Below, in pieces: positions 36,712-44,775 of a stretch of DNA of 64,000 bases. How positions within the stretch are numbered: the stretch's first letter is position 1; each line of letters opens with the position of its first letter. Below the pieces are notes generated by a model that saw nothing but the letters and a program-made list of their open reading frames with translations, was not told the DNA's origin and ran no database searches. A program made the position numbers and the translations under genes. This DNA comes from Acinetobacter baumannii (lineage in GTDB: Bacteria; Pseudomonadota; Gammaproteobacteria; Pseudomonadales; Moraxellaceae), in NCBI RefSeq assembly GCF_009759685.1, contig NZ_CP046654.1, forward strand, positions 682,001 through 746,000. Reading direction: 5' to 3'.

Positions 36712-36843
36712 CAAGACAAACGCAGTGCGTAGGCAAGCATCTGAAAAGTTGACTACAAGACAAGCAAAGCGCGTAGGCAAGCGTCTGAAAGGTCCCCTGC
36801 AAGACAAGCAAAGTGCGTAGGTAAACATCTGAAAGATTCCCTA
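36712..36843. repeat. Three tandem 44-bp direct repeats after the peroxiredoxin gene
   Basis: Units at 36712-36755, 36756-36799 and 36800-36843 share the core CAAGACAAGCAAAG, then GCGTAGG(C/T)AA and TCTGAAA. Units 2 and 3 are most alike; the last 10 bases of each unit diverge. The repeats sit between the stop codon and the terminator, so they are probably transcribed in the 3' UTR. They are adjacent copies without spacers, so not CRISPR. Confidence 0.85.
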
Positions 36844-36924
36844 AAAAACCAATAAACGGCATATTCAATAATGAGAAAAAACAAAGAAAACTAACTAAAG
36901 CACATAAACAAATATTTCCATCTT

Positions 36925-36957
36925 AAAAGCCATCTCACCCGATGGCTTTTTTTACAT
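36925..36957 (+). terminator. Strong terminator after the repeat region
   Basis: AAAAGCCATC (36925-36934), loop TCACCC, GATGGCTTTT (36941-36950), then more T. Confidence 0.9.
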
Positions 36958-37030
36958 TAATGAATACACATGGTTTTTAGTGTTGAGATCAGTTATAACT
37001 TCCCAAGAGTTTGTGCAAAAAACAAAAATC

Positions 37031-37843
37031 ATGATCCATAAAATTCATCATTTAAAATGCGGCAGTATGTGCCCTGTATGTGCACCTTTATTTGGGCAGA
37101 GAGGCTGGAAAGCTGAAATTGTTTGTCATTGTCTTTTGGTAGAAACTGATCGAGGCCTTGTACTGATTGATACCGGATTTGGCCTACAAGATTATCTACA
37201 CATGCAACAGCGCCTTGGCTCTTTAGTCAAACGGTTGGGGAAAATTGAACCGAATCTTGAGTTCAGTGCTATTCAACAAATTCAGAAACTGGGTTTCCAT
37301 CCTAAAGATGTGCAGCATATTTTTGTGACTCACCTCGACTTTGACCATGCAGGCGGAATTTCAGACTTCCCCCACGCCACTGTCCATGTGCTAGCCACTG
37401 AATACAATGCTGCACAACTGCCTAATTTTAAAGGCAAGCTTCGTTATAGAACTAATCAATATAAACAACATCGGTACTGGAACTTTGTTGAGTATCAACA
37501 AGGTGAAAAATGGTTTAACCTTGAAAAAGTAAAAGGTTTACCCCTATTTCAAGATGAAATTTTAATGGTGCCATTATTGGGCCATTCTGCCGGACATTGT
37601 GGTATTGCGATAAAGCAACAAAATCAATGGTTATTATTTTGTGGAGATGCTTACTACTCACACCTAGAGCTAAATCCAGCAAATAAATTAAGATCTCTTA
37701 CCCTTCTAGAAAAGACATTTGCTGAAGACAATGAAAAGCGTCTTATTAACCTAAAAAAATTACAGCATCTGGCTCAACATGAGCCAACGATTGAAATCAT
37801 TTGTGCACATGACCCCCATGAGCTTCGGCGGTACCAAACATGA
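37031..37843 (+). CDS. Metallo-beta-lactamase-fold hydrolase (lactonase-like)
   Basis: 270 residues from ATG 37031 (MIHKIHHLKCGSMCPVCAP); a GTG at 36980 gives an extension without a ribosome site. MBL metal motif THLDFDHAGG, where the usual second His of HxHxDH is Asp; further ligands in LLGHSAGHCGI and CGDAYYSH and a late IICAHDPHE. The N-terminal CxxC (MCPVCAPLFG) and overall layout resemble N-acyl-homoserine lactonase-like and related soluble hydrolases. Substrate unknown. It overlaps the next gene by ATGA, so both are coupled. Confidence 0.82.
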   Translation: MIHKIHHLKCGSMCPVCAPLFGQRGWKAEIVCHCLLVETDRGLVLIDTGFGLQDYLHMQQRLGSLVKRLGKIEPNLEFSAIQQIQKLGFHPKDVQHIFVTHLDFDHAGGISDFPHATVHVLATEYNAAQLPNFKGKLRYRTNQYKQHRYWNFVEYQQGEKWFNLEKVKGLPLFQDEILMVPLLGHSAGHCGIAIKQQNQWLLFCGDAYYSHLELNPANKLRSLTLLEKTFAEDNEKRLINLKKLQHLAQHEPTIEIICAHDPHELRRYQT

Positions 37844-38418
37844 AATTTTTTTCACTTATTGCATTTGCGGTCTGTTTAAGCCTTCAAGGATGTATGCAAC
37901 ACGAAAGTATTGCCCATGAGCACAGACCTCACGATTGGGGAACCTTAGTTTCTCAAACTCATAATTTTTATCAAATTAGCAATGATGTTTTCCGGAGTGA
38001 ACAGCCCGATGCAGCCATGATTCCCGAATTAAAACACTATCAAATTGGGACTGTTATTAACTTAAGAGCCAAAGCATCAGATGATTTAGTCTTTAAAAAT
38101 GAAAACTTTAATCTTGTCCATATTCCGATTAATACATGGGCAATTGATCGACAAGATTTATTAGAAGTTATGCAGCAAATCCAGCTTGCCAAGCAAAATA
38201 ATCAACGTGTTTTACTACATTGCTATCATGGTTCAGACCGTACAGGGGCGAGCGTCGCCATGTATCGAATTATTTTTGAAAACTGGGCAATTGATGATGC
38301 AGTGAAAGAAATGAAACAAGGGGGTTATGGTTATCATATTATTTGGAAGAATATTGACCGTTTATTTACCCCTGAAAATGTAAAATGGATTCAACAGCAA
38401 CTGTCGAATCCATCTTAA
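37840..38418 (+). CDS. Lipoprotein tyrosine/dual-specificity phosphatase-like protein
   Basis: 192 residues. N-terminal lipoprotein signal with lipobox LQGC (Cys18), so it is predicted to be anchored in an envelope membrane facing the periplasm. The phosphatase P-loop HCYHGSDRTG (Cys128, Arg134) fits HC-x5-R, and WAIDRQDLLEV precedes it about where the WPD-loop region occurs. It is similar to the DSP group that includes bacterial inositol-phosphate and plant-like phosphatases. Coupled to the MBL gene through ATGA. The substrate is unknown; the periplasmic location is inferred from the lipobox. Confidence 0.85.
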   Translation: MKFFSLIAFAVCLSLQGCMQHESIAHEHRPHDWGTLVSQTHNFYQISNDVFRSEQPDAAMIPELKHYQIGTVINLRAKASDDLVFKNENFNLVHIPINTWAIDRQDLLEVMQQIQLAKQNNQRVLLHCYHGSDRTGASVAMYRIIFENWAIDDAVKEMKQGGYGYHIIWKNIDRLFTPENVKWIQQQLSNPS

Positions 38419-38436
38419 TTAGATTTCAGAATAAAA

Positions 38437-39501
38437 TTAATCTGACTTACGCTGATCTAAAGGCACCCAGTCAATCACCCAAGCTGACTTCATATTTAAA
38501 CTGGCGTCAGAAGTAATTTTCTTACGTGTAGTATCTGCCGTATCTCTATCTTTTGCAGGACCAACCATAATACGGATACCTTTACTGGTTGGACTCGTCG
38601 TGACCTTATAGCCTTTTGCACGTAATTTAGAGACTACAGCATCTGCATTTGCTTGGTTAGCAGCCAATGCAACCTGTACCATCCATTTTTTATCACCATT
38701 TTCAAGCAACTCACGTGCTTTCTCTGCTTCAGCTTTTTTCTCGGCCTCTGCCTTACGTTTCGCTTCAGCTGCTTTCTTATCTGCTTCTGCTTGACGTTTA
38801 GCTTCAGCAGCCTTTTTGTCCGCTTCTGCTTGGCGCTTCGCCTCTGCTGCCTTTTTATCCGCTTCTGCCTGACGTTTTGCCTCAGCTGCTTTCTTATCTG
38901 CTTCTGCTTGGCGTTTAGCCTCTGCTGCTTTCTTGTCTGCTTCTGCCTGACGTTTTGCCTCAGCCGCTTTCTTATCCGCTTCAGCTAAGCGTTTCGCTTC
39001 AGCAGCTTTTTTATCTGCATCCGCTTTAGCCGGATCTACTGACTTTTTTGTATCAGTTTGCTGCCCTTTTGCCTTATTCTCACTACCCGCGACTTCAGGA
39101 GGAATATTATCGGAACTTTCTTGTGCAGCAGCTCGGCGAGCATTAATCGCGGCATATTCAGCAGCAGCTTTACGAGCCGCATCCGCTTCTGCCTGTTGTT
39201 GCATTGCCAAGAATTCGGCAGCACGAGCCTCTTGTTCTGCTACAGCTTTTTCACGAGAACGGCGCTGTTCTTCAAGAAGACGTTTTTCTGTTTCAACATC
39301 AACTGCAAGTGGCTGTAGCTGTACCATCTGTCCTTCTTGTGCTGATTGCTTTGGTTTAGCTTGTAATTTCGGTGATGTTGAAGTTTGGGGTTGAACATCT
39401 ACCTGTTTTATTTCTTCATTTCCTTTTAGAAGTAATGCTGCCAATAAAACACCACCACCTAATAAAACAACGCCACCCATCCAGCGTTGTTTGTTATTCA
39501 T
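38437..39501 (-). CDS. SPOR-domain membrane protein with seven 13-residue repeats
   Basis: 354 residues from ATG 39501, which overlaps the folC stop as ATGA and follows GGAAG. One N-terminal transmembrane helix (WMGGVVLLGGGVLLAALLL), then a long charged helical stalk. Seven direct copies of DKKAAEAKR-x-AEA, TolA-like, lie in the middle. The C-terminal SPOR domain starts around KKWMVQVALAANQANADAVV; such domains bind denuded septal peptidoglycan. In other gammaproteobacteria the gene after folC is dedD, so this is its positional equivalent, with an unusually long stalk. Role in cell division is inferred. Confidence 0.88.
   Translation of the reverse strand: MNNKQRWMGGVVLLGGGVLLAALLLKGNEEIKQVDVQPQTSTSPKLQAKPKQSAQEGQMVQLQPLAVDVETEKRLLEEQRRSREKAVAEQEARAAEFLAMQQQAEADAARKAAAEYAAINARRAAAQESSDNIPPEVAGSENKAKGQQTDTKKSVDPAKADADKKAAEAKRLAEADKKAAEAKRQAEADKKAAEAKRQAEADKKAAEAKRQAEADKKAAEAKRQAEADKKAAEAKRQAEADKKAAEAKRKAEAEKKAEAEKARELLENGDKKWMVQVALAANQANADAVVSKLRAKGYKVTTSPTSKGIRIMVGPAKDRDTADTTRKKITSDASLNMKSAWVIDWVPLDQRKSD
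38743..39015 (-). repeat. Seven 39-bp in-frame tandem repeats in the SPOR-protein gene
   Basis: 273 bases encode seven units of DKKAAEAKR(L/Q/K)AEA: one with Leu, five with Gln, one with Lys. The units differ at silent positions (GCT/GCG/GCC choices), so the array is not a very recent expansion. Confidence 0.9.
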
Positions 39502-40784
39502 TGACATTCTTCCAAATACTCCCAAATCGCTTCTAAAGTATGAAACGAACCACAGGCTAAAATCAGCTGATTGTTATTTGTTTGCTCAAGCGCTGATTTA
39601 AAAGCCTCTTTGATATTGCCAAATTGTTGTATTGTCTGGCCTTGCAGGGCGTCATTCAATTGCTGAATCGGTGCAGCACGCGGCACATTCAACTCAGCAA
39701 TTTTCCAATGTAAAACAGTAGGTTTCAACAAATCGACTACTGATTTTATATCTTTATCTGCCAGCATTGAAAATACTGCGACAACTTCTGTGTACTGTTT
39801 ATTGTATTCTAAGAAATTTCGCAATTGCTTTAACAAAAATTCAACACCATGAGGATTGTGTCCGGCATCAAAAATAATGGTTTTTCCATTAACTTGACGC
39901 ACTTCGAAGCGTCCAGCCAAGCGGGCATTTGTAATGCCCTCCTCTAGCGCTAGTTGCGAGATTTCAAGTCCGCTATTTAATACGGCCGCAACTGCTCCTG
40001 CAATATTCTCGATTGCAAGTGTACCAAGCGGCAACCTTAAAGTGGTGCCTTCACTTGCAAAATACCAATGTTTTCCATCATCAGCGAGTTTATAAAAATA
40101 ATCCCTATTAATCGCGTATAGCGTGGCTTGTGAGCTATTTGCCTTATCTTGAATCGCTTGAGGCAAAGATTGCTCACCTGCAAAAATGACAGGAATATGA
40201 GGTCGGATAATACCTGCTTTTTCAAAAGCAATTTTTTCGATGGTATCGCCTAACCAATCTGTATGGTCGAGGCCAATATTGGTAATCACGGCGATATTAG
40301 GGTCAATTACGTTGACAACATCAAGACGCCCACCTAAACCGACTTCAAGAACCCATACATCGCATTGTTGCTGTTTAAAAATAACAAAAGCAGCCAAAGT
40401 GGTTGCTTCAAAAAAAGATAGGCTTAAATCACACTCGCGACGAGCCTGATCAACTTGTACAAAAGCATCAATCAGGCTTTGGTCATCAACTTCAACTCCA
40501 CCTAATTTGACTCGCTCGTTAAAACGATAGATATGCGGTGATTGATACAACCCAACTTTGTAACCTTGTGCTTTTAATATAGACGCAAGCGTTGTTGTGG
40601 TTGAACCTTTCCCGTTTGTTCCAGCAACGGTAAAAACTTTAGCGTTGGGTTTAGTCACGCCTAATTTTTCTGCTACGGGAATAACACGTTCCAGACCAAG
40701 ATCGATCCCTGTAACGTGAACATGGCTCCAATAATTGAGCCATGTATCTAAAGAGTCTGTTGAAAGTGGAGCTTGTTGTTTCAA
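39498..40784 (-). CDS. folC: Bifunctional dihydrofolate synthase / folylpolyglutamate synthase (FolC)
   Basis: 428 residues; adds glutamate to dihydropteroate and then to reduced folates. Mur-ligase-type ATP site FTVAGTNGKGSTTTTLASIL, VGLYQSPH, VLEVGLGGRLDVVN, ITNIGLDHTDWLGDT and the C-terminal IFDAGHNPHGVE are all present. The likely start is TTG (40784), overlapping the accD stop as TTGA; no nearer ATG gives a normal N-terminus. Tight overlaps on both sides show a trpA-accD-folC-SPOR operon. Confidence 0.95.
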   Translation of the reverse strand: MKQQAPLSTDSLDTWLNYWSHVHVTGIDLGLERVIPVAEKLGVTKPNAKVFTVAGTNGKGSTTTTLASILKAQGYKVGLYQSPHIYRFNERVKLGGVEVDDQSLIDAFVQVDQARRECDLSLSFFEATTLAAFVIFKQQQCDVWVLEVGLGGRLDVVNVIDPNIAVITNIGLDHTDWLGDTIEKIAFEKAGIIRPHIPVIFAGEQSLPQAIQDKANSSQATLYAINRDYFYKLADDGKHWYFASEGTTLRLPLGTLAIENIAGAVAAVLNSGLEISQLALEEGITNARLAGRFEVRQVNGKTIIFDAGHNPHGVEFLLKQLRNFLEYNKQYTEVVAVFSMLADKDIKSVVDLLKPTVLHWKIAELNVPRAAPIQQLNDALQGQTIQQFGNIKEAFKSALEQTNNNQLILACGSFHTLEAIWEYLEECQ

Positions 40785-41677
40785 GGTAAGTTCATCAATT
40801 TTGATACAAGACGAGATACAGTATCACGTAAAGCATGACGATGAACAATCTGATCGACCACACCATGATCAAGCAGATATTCTGCACGTTGGAACGGTTC
40901 TTCTAGTGTTTCACGTACAGTTTGTTCAATCACACGTTTACCGGCAAAGCCAATCATTGCTTTAGGTTCTGCAATATGGATATCACCCAACATTGCTAAA
41001 GAAGCTGTTACACCGCCATATACCGGATGTGTTAACACCACGATATAAGGTAAGCCTGCATCTTTTAATTTTTGGATTGCAGCAGAAGTACGCGCCATTT
41101 GCATAAGTGACAACATACCTTCTTGCATACGTGCACCACCAGAAGCTGCAAAGCAGATTAATGGCTGACGTTTTTCAATTGCAAGTTCAGCTGCCTTAAC
41201 AAAACGGTCACCTACTACAGTACCCATTGAGCCGCCCATAAAGTCGAACTCAAAAGCACATGCAATCATATCTACGCCATTTAAGTTACCTTGCATGGCA
41301 ATTAAAGCTTCCGTTTCACCAGTTTTAGTTTGCGCTTCACGCATACGATCTGGATACGGTTTGCTATCAACAAACTTTAATGGGTCTTTCGCGCTAAACT
41401 CTTGACCTAATTCAGCCACAACATTGTCGAAGAACCAGTTTAAGCGATCGCGAGCTTTCATTCGTAAGTGTTCGTCACACTGTGGACATACATACGCATT
41501 AAAAGATATTGCTGTACGTGTCACTAAAGCATGACATTCAGGGCACTCAATAGTTGGCTCAGTAAATGTTGCTTTGAGAGTCTGTTGCTCATCTGCAACT
41601 TCAATACCTGGAACTGGACGCTGTGTCCATGGCGTCGAAGGGCTAAGAACTTTCCCTGATTTCACTTCTTGATTCAT
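40781..41677 (-). CDS. accD: Acetyl-CoA carboxylase carboxyltransferase beta subunit (AccD)
   Basis: 298 residues; with AccA transfers carboxyl from biotin to acetyl-CoA, the first step of fatty acid synthesis. The N-terminal zinc ribbon is C-x2-C-x15-C-x2-C (CPEC...CPQC). The crotonase-fold core includes GGSMGTVVGDRFVKAAE, CFAASGGARMQEG and HPVYGGVTASLAMLGD. The ATG at 41677 overlaps the trpA stop as ATGA. Confidence 0.97.
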   Translation of the reverse strand: MNQEVKSGKVLSPSTPWTQRPVPGIEVADEQQTLKATFTEPTIECPECHALVTRTAISFNAYVCPQCDEHLRMKARDRLNWFFDNVVAELGQEFSAKDPLKFVDSKPYPDRMREAQTKTGETEALIAMQGNLNGVDMIACAFEFDFMGGSMGTVVGDRFVKAAELAIEKRQPLICFAASGGARMQEGMLSLMQMARTSAAIQKLKDAGLPYIVVLTHPVYGGVTASLAMLGDIHIAEPKAMIGFAGKRVIEQTVRETLEEPFQRAEYLLDHGVVDQIVHRHALRDTVSRLVSKLMNLP

Positions 41678-42477
41678 ACTAACTCATCGAGCGCTGCTCG
41701 AAGCTCCTTGACTTTATTCACCGTCTGTTCAACAGCTTCATCAGCTGCCAACGTTGCAAAAGATTTAACGAAAGCACTACCTACAATCACGGCATCTGCA
41801 ACACTACCCATCGCTTTCGCTGAAGCAGCATCACTAATTCCGAAACCAACGCCAACTGGAACGTTAGTCATACCTTTGATTTTTTCAATACGTGCAGCCG
41901 CTTCAGAAGTATCCAAAGTCGCTGCACCTGTTACACCTTTGAGTGAAACATAGTAGATAAACCCGCTTGCCTGATTCGCTACGTGTTGAATACGTTGATC
42001 AGTTGAAGTTGGTGCAAGTAAGAAAATCTGATCCATATCATGTTGTTTCAAGATTGCACCAAATTCTTTTGACTCTTCCGGTGGTAAGTCCACAAGTAAT
42101 AAGCCATCTACACCACATTGTTTCGCATAAGAAACAAACTTCTCGTAACCAATCACTTCAACAGGATTAAGATAACCCATTAAAACTACAGGTGTTTCCT
42201 GATCCTGCTCACGAAACTCTTTTACCATGTTCAGCGCATCTAAGGTGTTCGTCCCAGCCGCAAGTGCGCGTTCAGCAGCAAGTGCAATTACCGGACCATC
42301 AGCCATCGGGTCTGAAAATGGTAAACCAAGCTCAATGACGTCTACTCCTGCCGCAACCATTTTATGAAGTAACGGCACCGTTACTTGTGGCTGTGGATCA
42401 CCCGCCATGACATAAGATACAAGCGCTTTACGTTGTTGGGACTGCAGCTTTTCAAAACGGGTGGCAAGACGTGACAT
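41674..42477 (-). CDS. trpA: Tryptophan synthase alpha subunit (TrpA)
   Basis: 267 residues; cleaves indole-3-glycerol phosphate to indole, which passes to TrpB. TIM-barrel motifs: YVMAGDP, VIELGLPFSDPMADGP (catalytic Glu), VDGLLLVDLPPEES (catalytic Asp), YYVSLKGVTGA and VGVGFGISDA with VIVGSAFVK. trpB is not next to it but 3.9 kb upstream, with four unrelated genes between. It therefore needs its own promoter, for which a candidate lies at 42543-42570. Confidence 0.97.
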   Translation of the reverse strand: MSRLATRFEKLQSQQRKALVSYVMAGDPQPQVTVPLLHKMVAAGVDVIELGLPFSDPMADGPVIALAAERALAAGTNTLDALNMVKEFREQDQETPVVLMGYLNPVEVIGYEKFVSYAKQCGVDGLLLVDLPPEESKEFGAILKQHDMDQIFLLAPTSTDQRIQHVANQASGFIYYVSLKGVTGAATLDTSEAAARIEKIKGMTNVPVGVGFGISDAASAKAMGSVADAVIVGSAFVKSFATLAADEAVEQTVNKVKELRAALDELV

Positions 42478-42542
42478 AGGGTTGTGCTTTCCTTGAATTA
42501 TTTAAAATTGAGGAGTTGTTTGTAGAAATACAAGAACACCGC

Positions 42543-42614
42543 ATTTTAACGCTATTTTTTGTTCATTGAACAGGTCTAACGTTATGGCGATATTCGATTG
42601 TATGATTCATACAA
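42543..42614 (-). promoter_or_regulatory. Putative trpA promoter with two perfect palindromes
   Basis: On the minus strand TTCAAT (42570-42565), 16 bases, then TAAAAT (42548-42543). TGTTCA-T-TGAACA (42560-42572) covers the -35 box, and TTGTATGA-T-TCATACAA (42598-42614) lies just upstream. Both are perfect inverted repeats with a single central base, typical of dimeric regulator sites. Regulator unknown. Confidence 0.5.
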
Positions 42615-42721
42615 CCCATGGCGTACATTTATCAATATTTTGAAACTTTTCTCAATGATCAAAGCTTCCTATTTTTGGGCCATTATTGATTTACAAATTG
42701 AGCAAAAAAGCATCCAAAATT

Positions 42722-43771
42722 CTATTTCGTTGCATTTTTCTGGATGAGCTGTAATTGCTTTTTTCGAGTTAATAATGTTTGCCCTGTTAAATTTTTATAT
42801 GCTCTTGCCAGTGCAGACTGATCCGAATAACCCAACTGGTCGGCAATTGCAGTCAGACTTTCATTTTGGCTTAACAATATCTCGCAGCGTTTCATACGCT
42901 CAGCATCTAAAATTAATTTAAATGAAGTGTTTAATGCCTGTAATTGGCGCTGCAAGCTTCTTACGGAAACATTCAGTTCGATGGCAATATCTTCTATTTT
43001 GGGTGCTTGCTGCTTATGCTTAAAGTATTCCTGTACGATCCAATGTATTTGCTGAACTAAATCGGCATGTATTTTCCGCTGAACTAAAGCTTCTTCGGCT
43101 TGTTTCACCAAAAGTTGCACTAAAGTTGGGTCTGCATGTTGAGGGCGAACATTTAAACTTTCACTTGCAAAAGTTAATGCATAGTAAGGCCGTTCAAATG
43201 ACAATTTGCACTGAAAGAAACGTTGATAGTGAACCACTGCCCCACGCGCTCGGTGTACGAACTCTACATGCTGTAAAAGAAACTCATGTACAGGGGCAAT
43301 CTGTTTAGCAAGCTGTACCATTGCGGCCAAAGTCAGCTCACTCAGTAGAATATTACTGTCATCGACCAAAGGCCAATATAGGCGAATTTTGGAGGCATCC
43401 TGTTCAATTTGTATAGGGACAACCTGTGCACCATCAATGACCAAACGATGAAACTTTGCAATATACTCTACCACTTGACCTAAGGTATCACTTCTGGACG
43501 CCATATAACCCAAGACCCCAAAGTTGGCAGGGGTAATACAGGCTGCCATCTCTAAAGCCAAATTAGTCACATGTAATCGCGTTTCAGTTATCTCTAAAAG
43601 TTCAATAAAAAGGTCTAAAGAAGATTGAGCATCTATAGAAGCAGATAAAATATTTTGGACTTGACGTGTTTGAATTTCACTTAAATTAAGTGTCTGCCAA
43701 TCTATTCCTTTTTCTTTTAAATACGTATTCCAAAGGTAGAAGTAACCATTTGAGATAGTAAATTCTTGCAT
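42722..43771 (-). CDS. AraC-family transcriptional regulator
   Basis: 349 residues. The N-terminal Arabinose_bd-like domain (LALEMAACITPANFGVLGYM is typical) is followed by a C-terminal AraC DNA-binding domain with helices IEDIAIELNVSVRSLQRQL and LTAIADQLGYSDQSALARAY. It is divergent, 120 bases apart, from a PF10118-type metal-dependent hydrolase gene. Direct repeats in that gap look like its operator. Control of the neighbour is inferred from this layout. Confidence 0.9.
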   Translation of the reverse strand: MQEFTISNGYFYLWNTYLKEKGIDWQTLNLSEIQTRQVQNILSASIDAQSSLDLFIELLEITETRLHVTNLALEMAACITPANFGVLGYMASRSDTLGQVVEYIAKFHRLVIDGAQVVPIQIEQDASKIRLYWPLVDDSNILLSELTLAAMVQLAKQIAPVHEFLLQHVEFVHRARGAVVHYQRFFQCKLSFERPYYALTFASESLNVRPQHADPTLVQLLVKQAEEALVQRKIHADLVQQIHWIVQEYFKHKQQAPKIEDIAIELNVSVRSLQRQLQALNTSFKLILDAERMKRCEILLSQNESLTAIADQLGYSDQSALARAYKNLTGQTLLTRKKQLQLIQKNATK

Positions 43772-43798
43772 GGCGCGTCCTTTTTACTGCCATTTTGT

Positions 43799-43829
43799 CG
43801 CAAACTGTATAAAAATTGGCGATAACTGT
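43799..43829. promoter_or_regulatory. Direct repeats, likely AraC operator
   Basis: CGCAAACTGT (43799-43808) and CGATAACTGT (43820-43829) match at 8 of 10 positions and start 21 bases apart, two helical turns, as AraC-type monomers prefer. They lie between the regulator and the divergent hydrolase gene. Confidence 0.5.
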
Positions 43830-43891
43830 CAAAACAAAGCCGATCACTCGCGACATACTAATGAAAAGGTTATAGTTGCGAGAAATAAAAG

Positions 43892-44767
43892 ATGAACGCA
43901 CATGTTTCTTATCAGGTCGAACCAGTAGTTCGTAAAGATCTCGATTTTCATTTAAACGAAGCACCTCGCTTTTGGTTTAACAATGATCCTTTTTTAACTC
44001 GTATGTTTGATGCACTCAGCTTAACCTTTCCAGATGGAGAGCGTTACTTCATTGAATGTGTGCGTATGTTCCGCGATAAAATTGATGACCCTGAACTACA
44101 AAAACGAGTTGCGGATTTTATTAAACAAGAAGCTCAACACGGTATTGCACATGACAAAATGAATCAGCTCATGAAAGAGCAAGGCATGCCTGTTGACCAG
44201 TTCACAACCACCCTTAAAAAGATTTTCCGCTTTGAACTAACAAAACGTTCACCACAATATAATATTGCCATGACCGCTGCCGCTGAACATTTAACAGCGT
44301 TAATGGCAGAAACCTTTTATAGCCATAAAAAAACTTTAGAAAGCGCTCATCCTTATGTTCGAGCTTTGTTTGCATGGCATGCGATTGAAGAGATGGAACA
44401 CCGCGATGTAGCTTTTGATGTGATGAGACAGGTGGGAGAAGTTCCAGAGTCAACACGTCGCTTTGTGCTTGTTTTAACAACCGTACTCATGTTCGGTTTT
44501 ACGCTTTATCGTACCAATATCATGTTGAAATGTGATGGCTTTAGTCCAAGAGAAAGACTCTTGATGAACCTTAAAGGTTTACCTTGGTTCTTTGGCAAAA
44601 ATGGCACATTAACAGCTATGAAAAAACAATATATGGATTGGTTTAAAAAAGATTTTCATCCAAGCCAGCATCCTGTTATTCGTCAGTATCCCGTTTGGAT
44701 TGAAACTTTGGAAAAAACAAATGACCCTATTGCAGCGGGTGAAGCATTTTGGCAAGCAGGTTTATAA
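43892..44767 (+). CDS. Predicted metal-dependent hydrolase (PF10118 family)
   Basis: 291 residues, mostly helical. Ferritin-like di-metal ligand patterns are visible: DGERYFIECVRMFRD, FIKQEAQHGIAHDKMN, AAAEHLTALMAE and WHAIEEMEHRDVAFD, so two Glu/ExxH pairs could hold two metal ions. A hydrophobic segment (FVLVLTTVLMFGFTLY) follows. The family is annotated as hydrolase but its reaction is not proven; an oxygenase-like di-iron chemistry would fit the ligand pattern equally well. Divergently paired with an AraC regulator. Confidence 0.82.
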   Translation: MNAHVSYQVEPVVRKDLDFHLNEAPRFWFNNDPFLTRMFDALSLTFPDGERYFIECVRMFRDKIDDPELQKRVADFIKQEAQHGIAHDKMNQLMKEQGMPVDQFTTTLKKIFRFELTKRSPQYNIAMTAAAEHLTALMAETFYSHKKTLESAHPYVRALFAWHAIEEMEHRDVAFDVMRQVGEVPESTRRFVLVLTTVLMFGFTLYRTNIMLKCDGFSPRERLLMNLKGLPWFFGKNGTLTAMKKQYMDWFKKDFHPSQHPVIRQYPVWIETLEKTNDPIAAGEAFWQAGL

Positions 44768-44775
44768 CCTGCTTG
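44753..44775. terminator. Hairpin at the convergent gene ends
   Basis: Perfect 10-bp stem CAAGCAGGTT (44753-44762) with AACCTGCTTG (44766-44775). The stem includes the plus-strand stop codon; T-runs are poor. Confidence 0.55.

Noticed and set aside
36712..36843. CRISPR array
   Set aside because: The three units are directly adjacent with no unique spacers, and there are no cas genes in the window.
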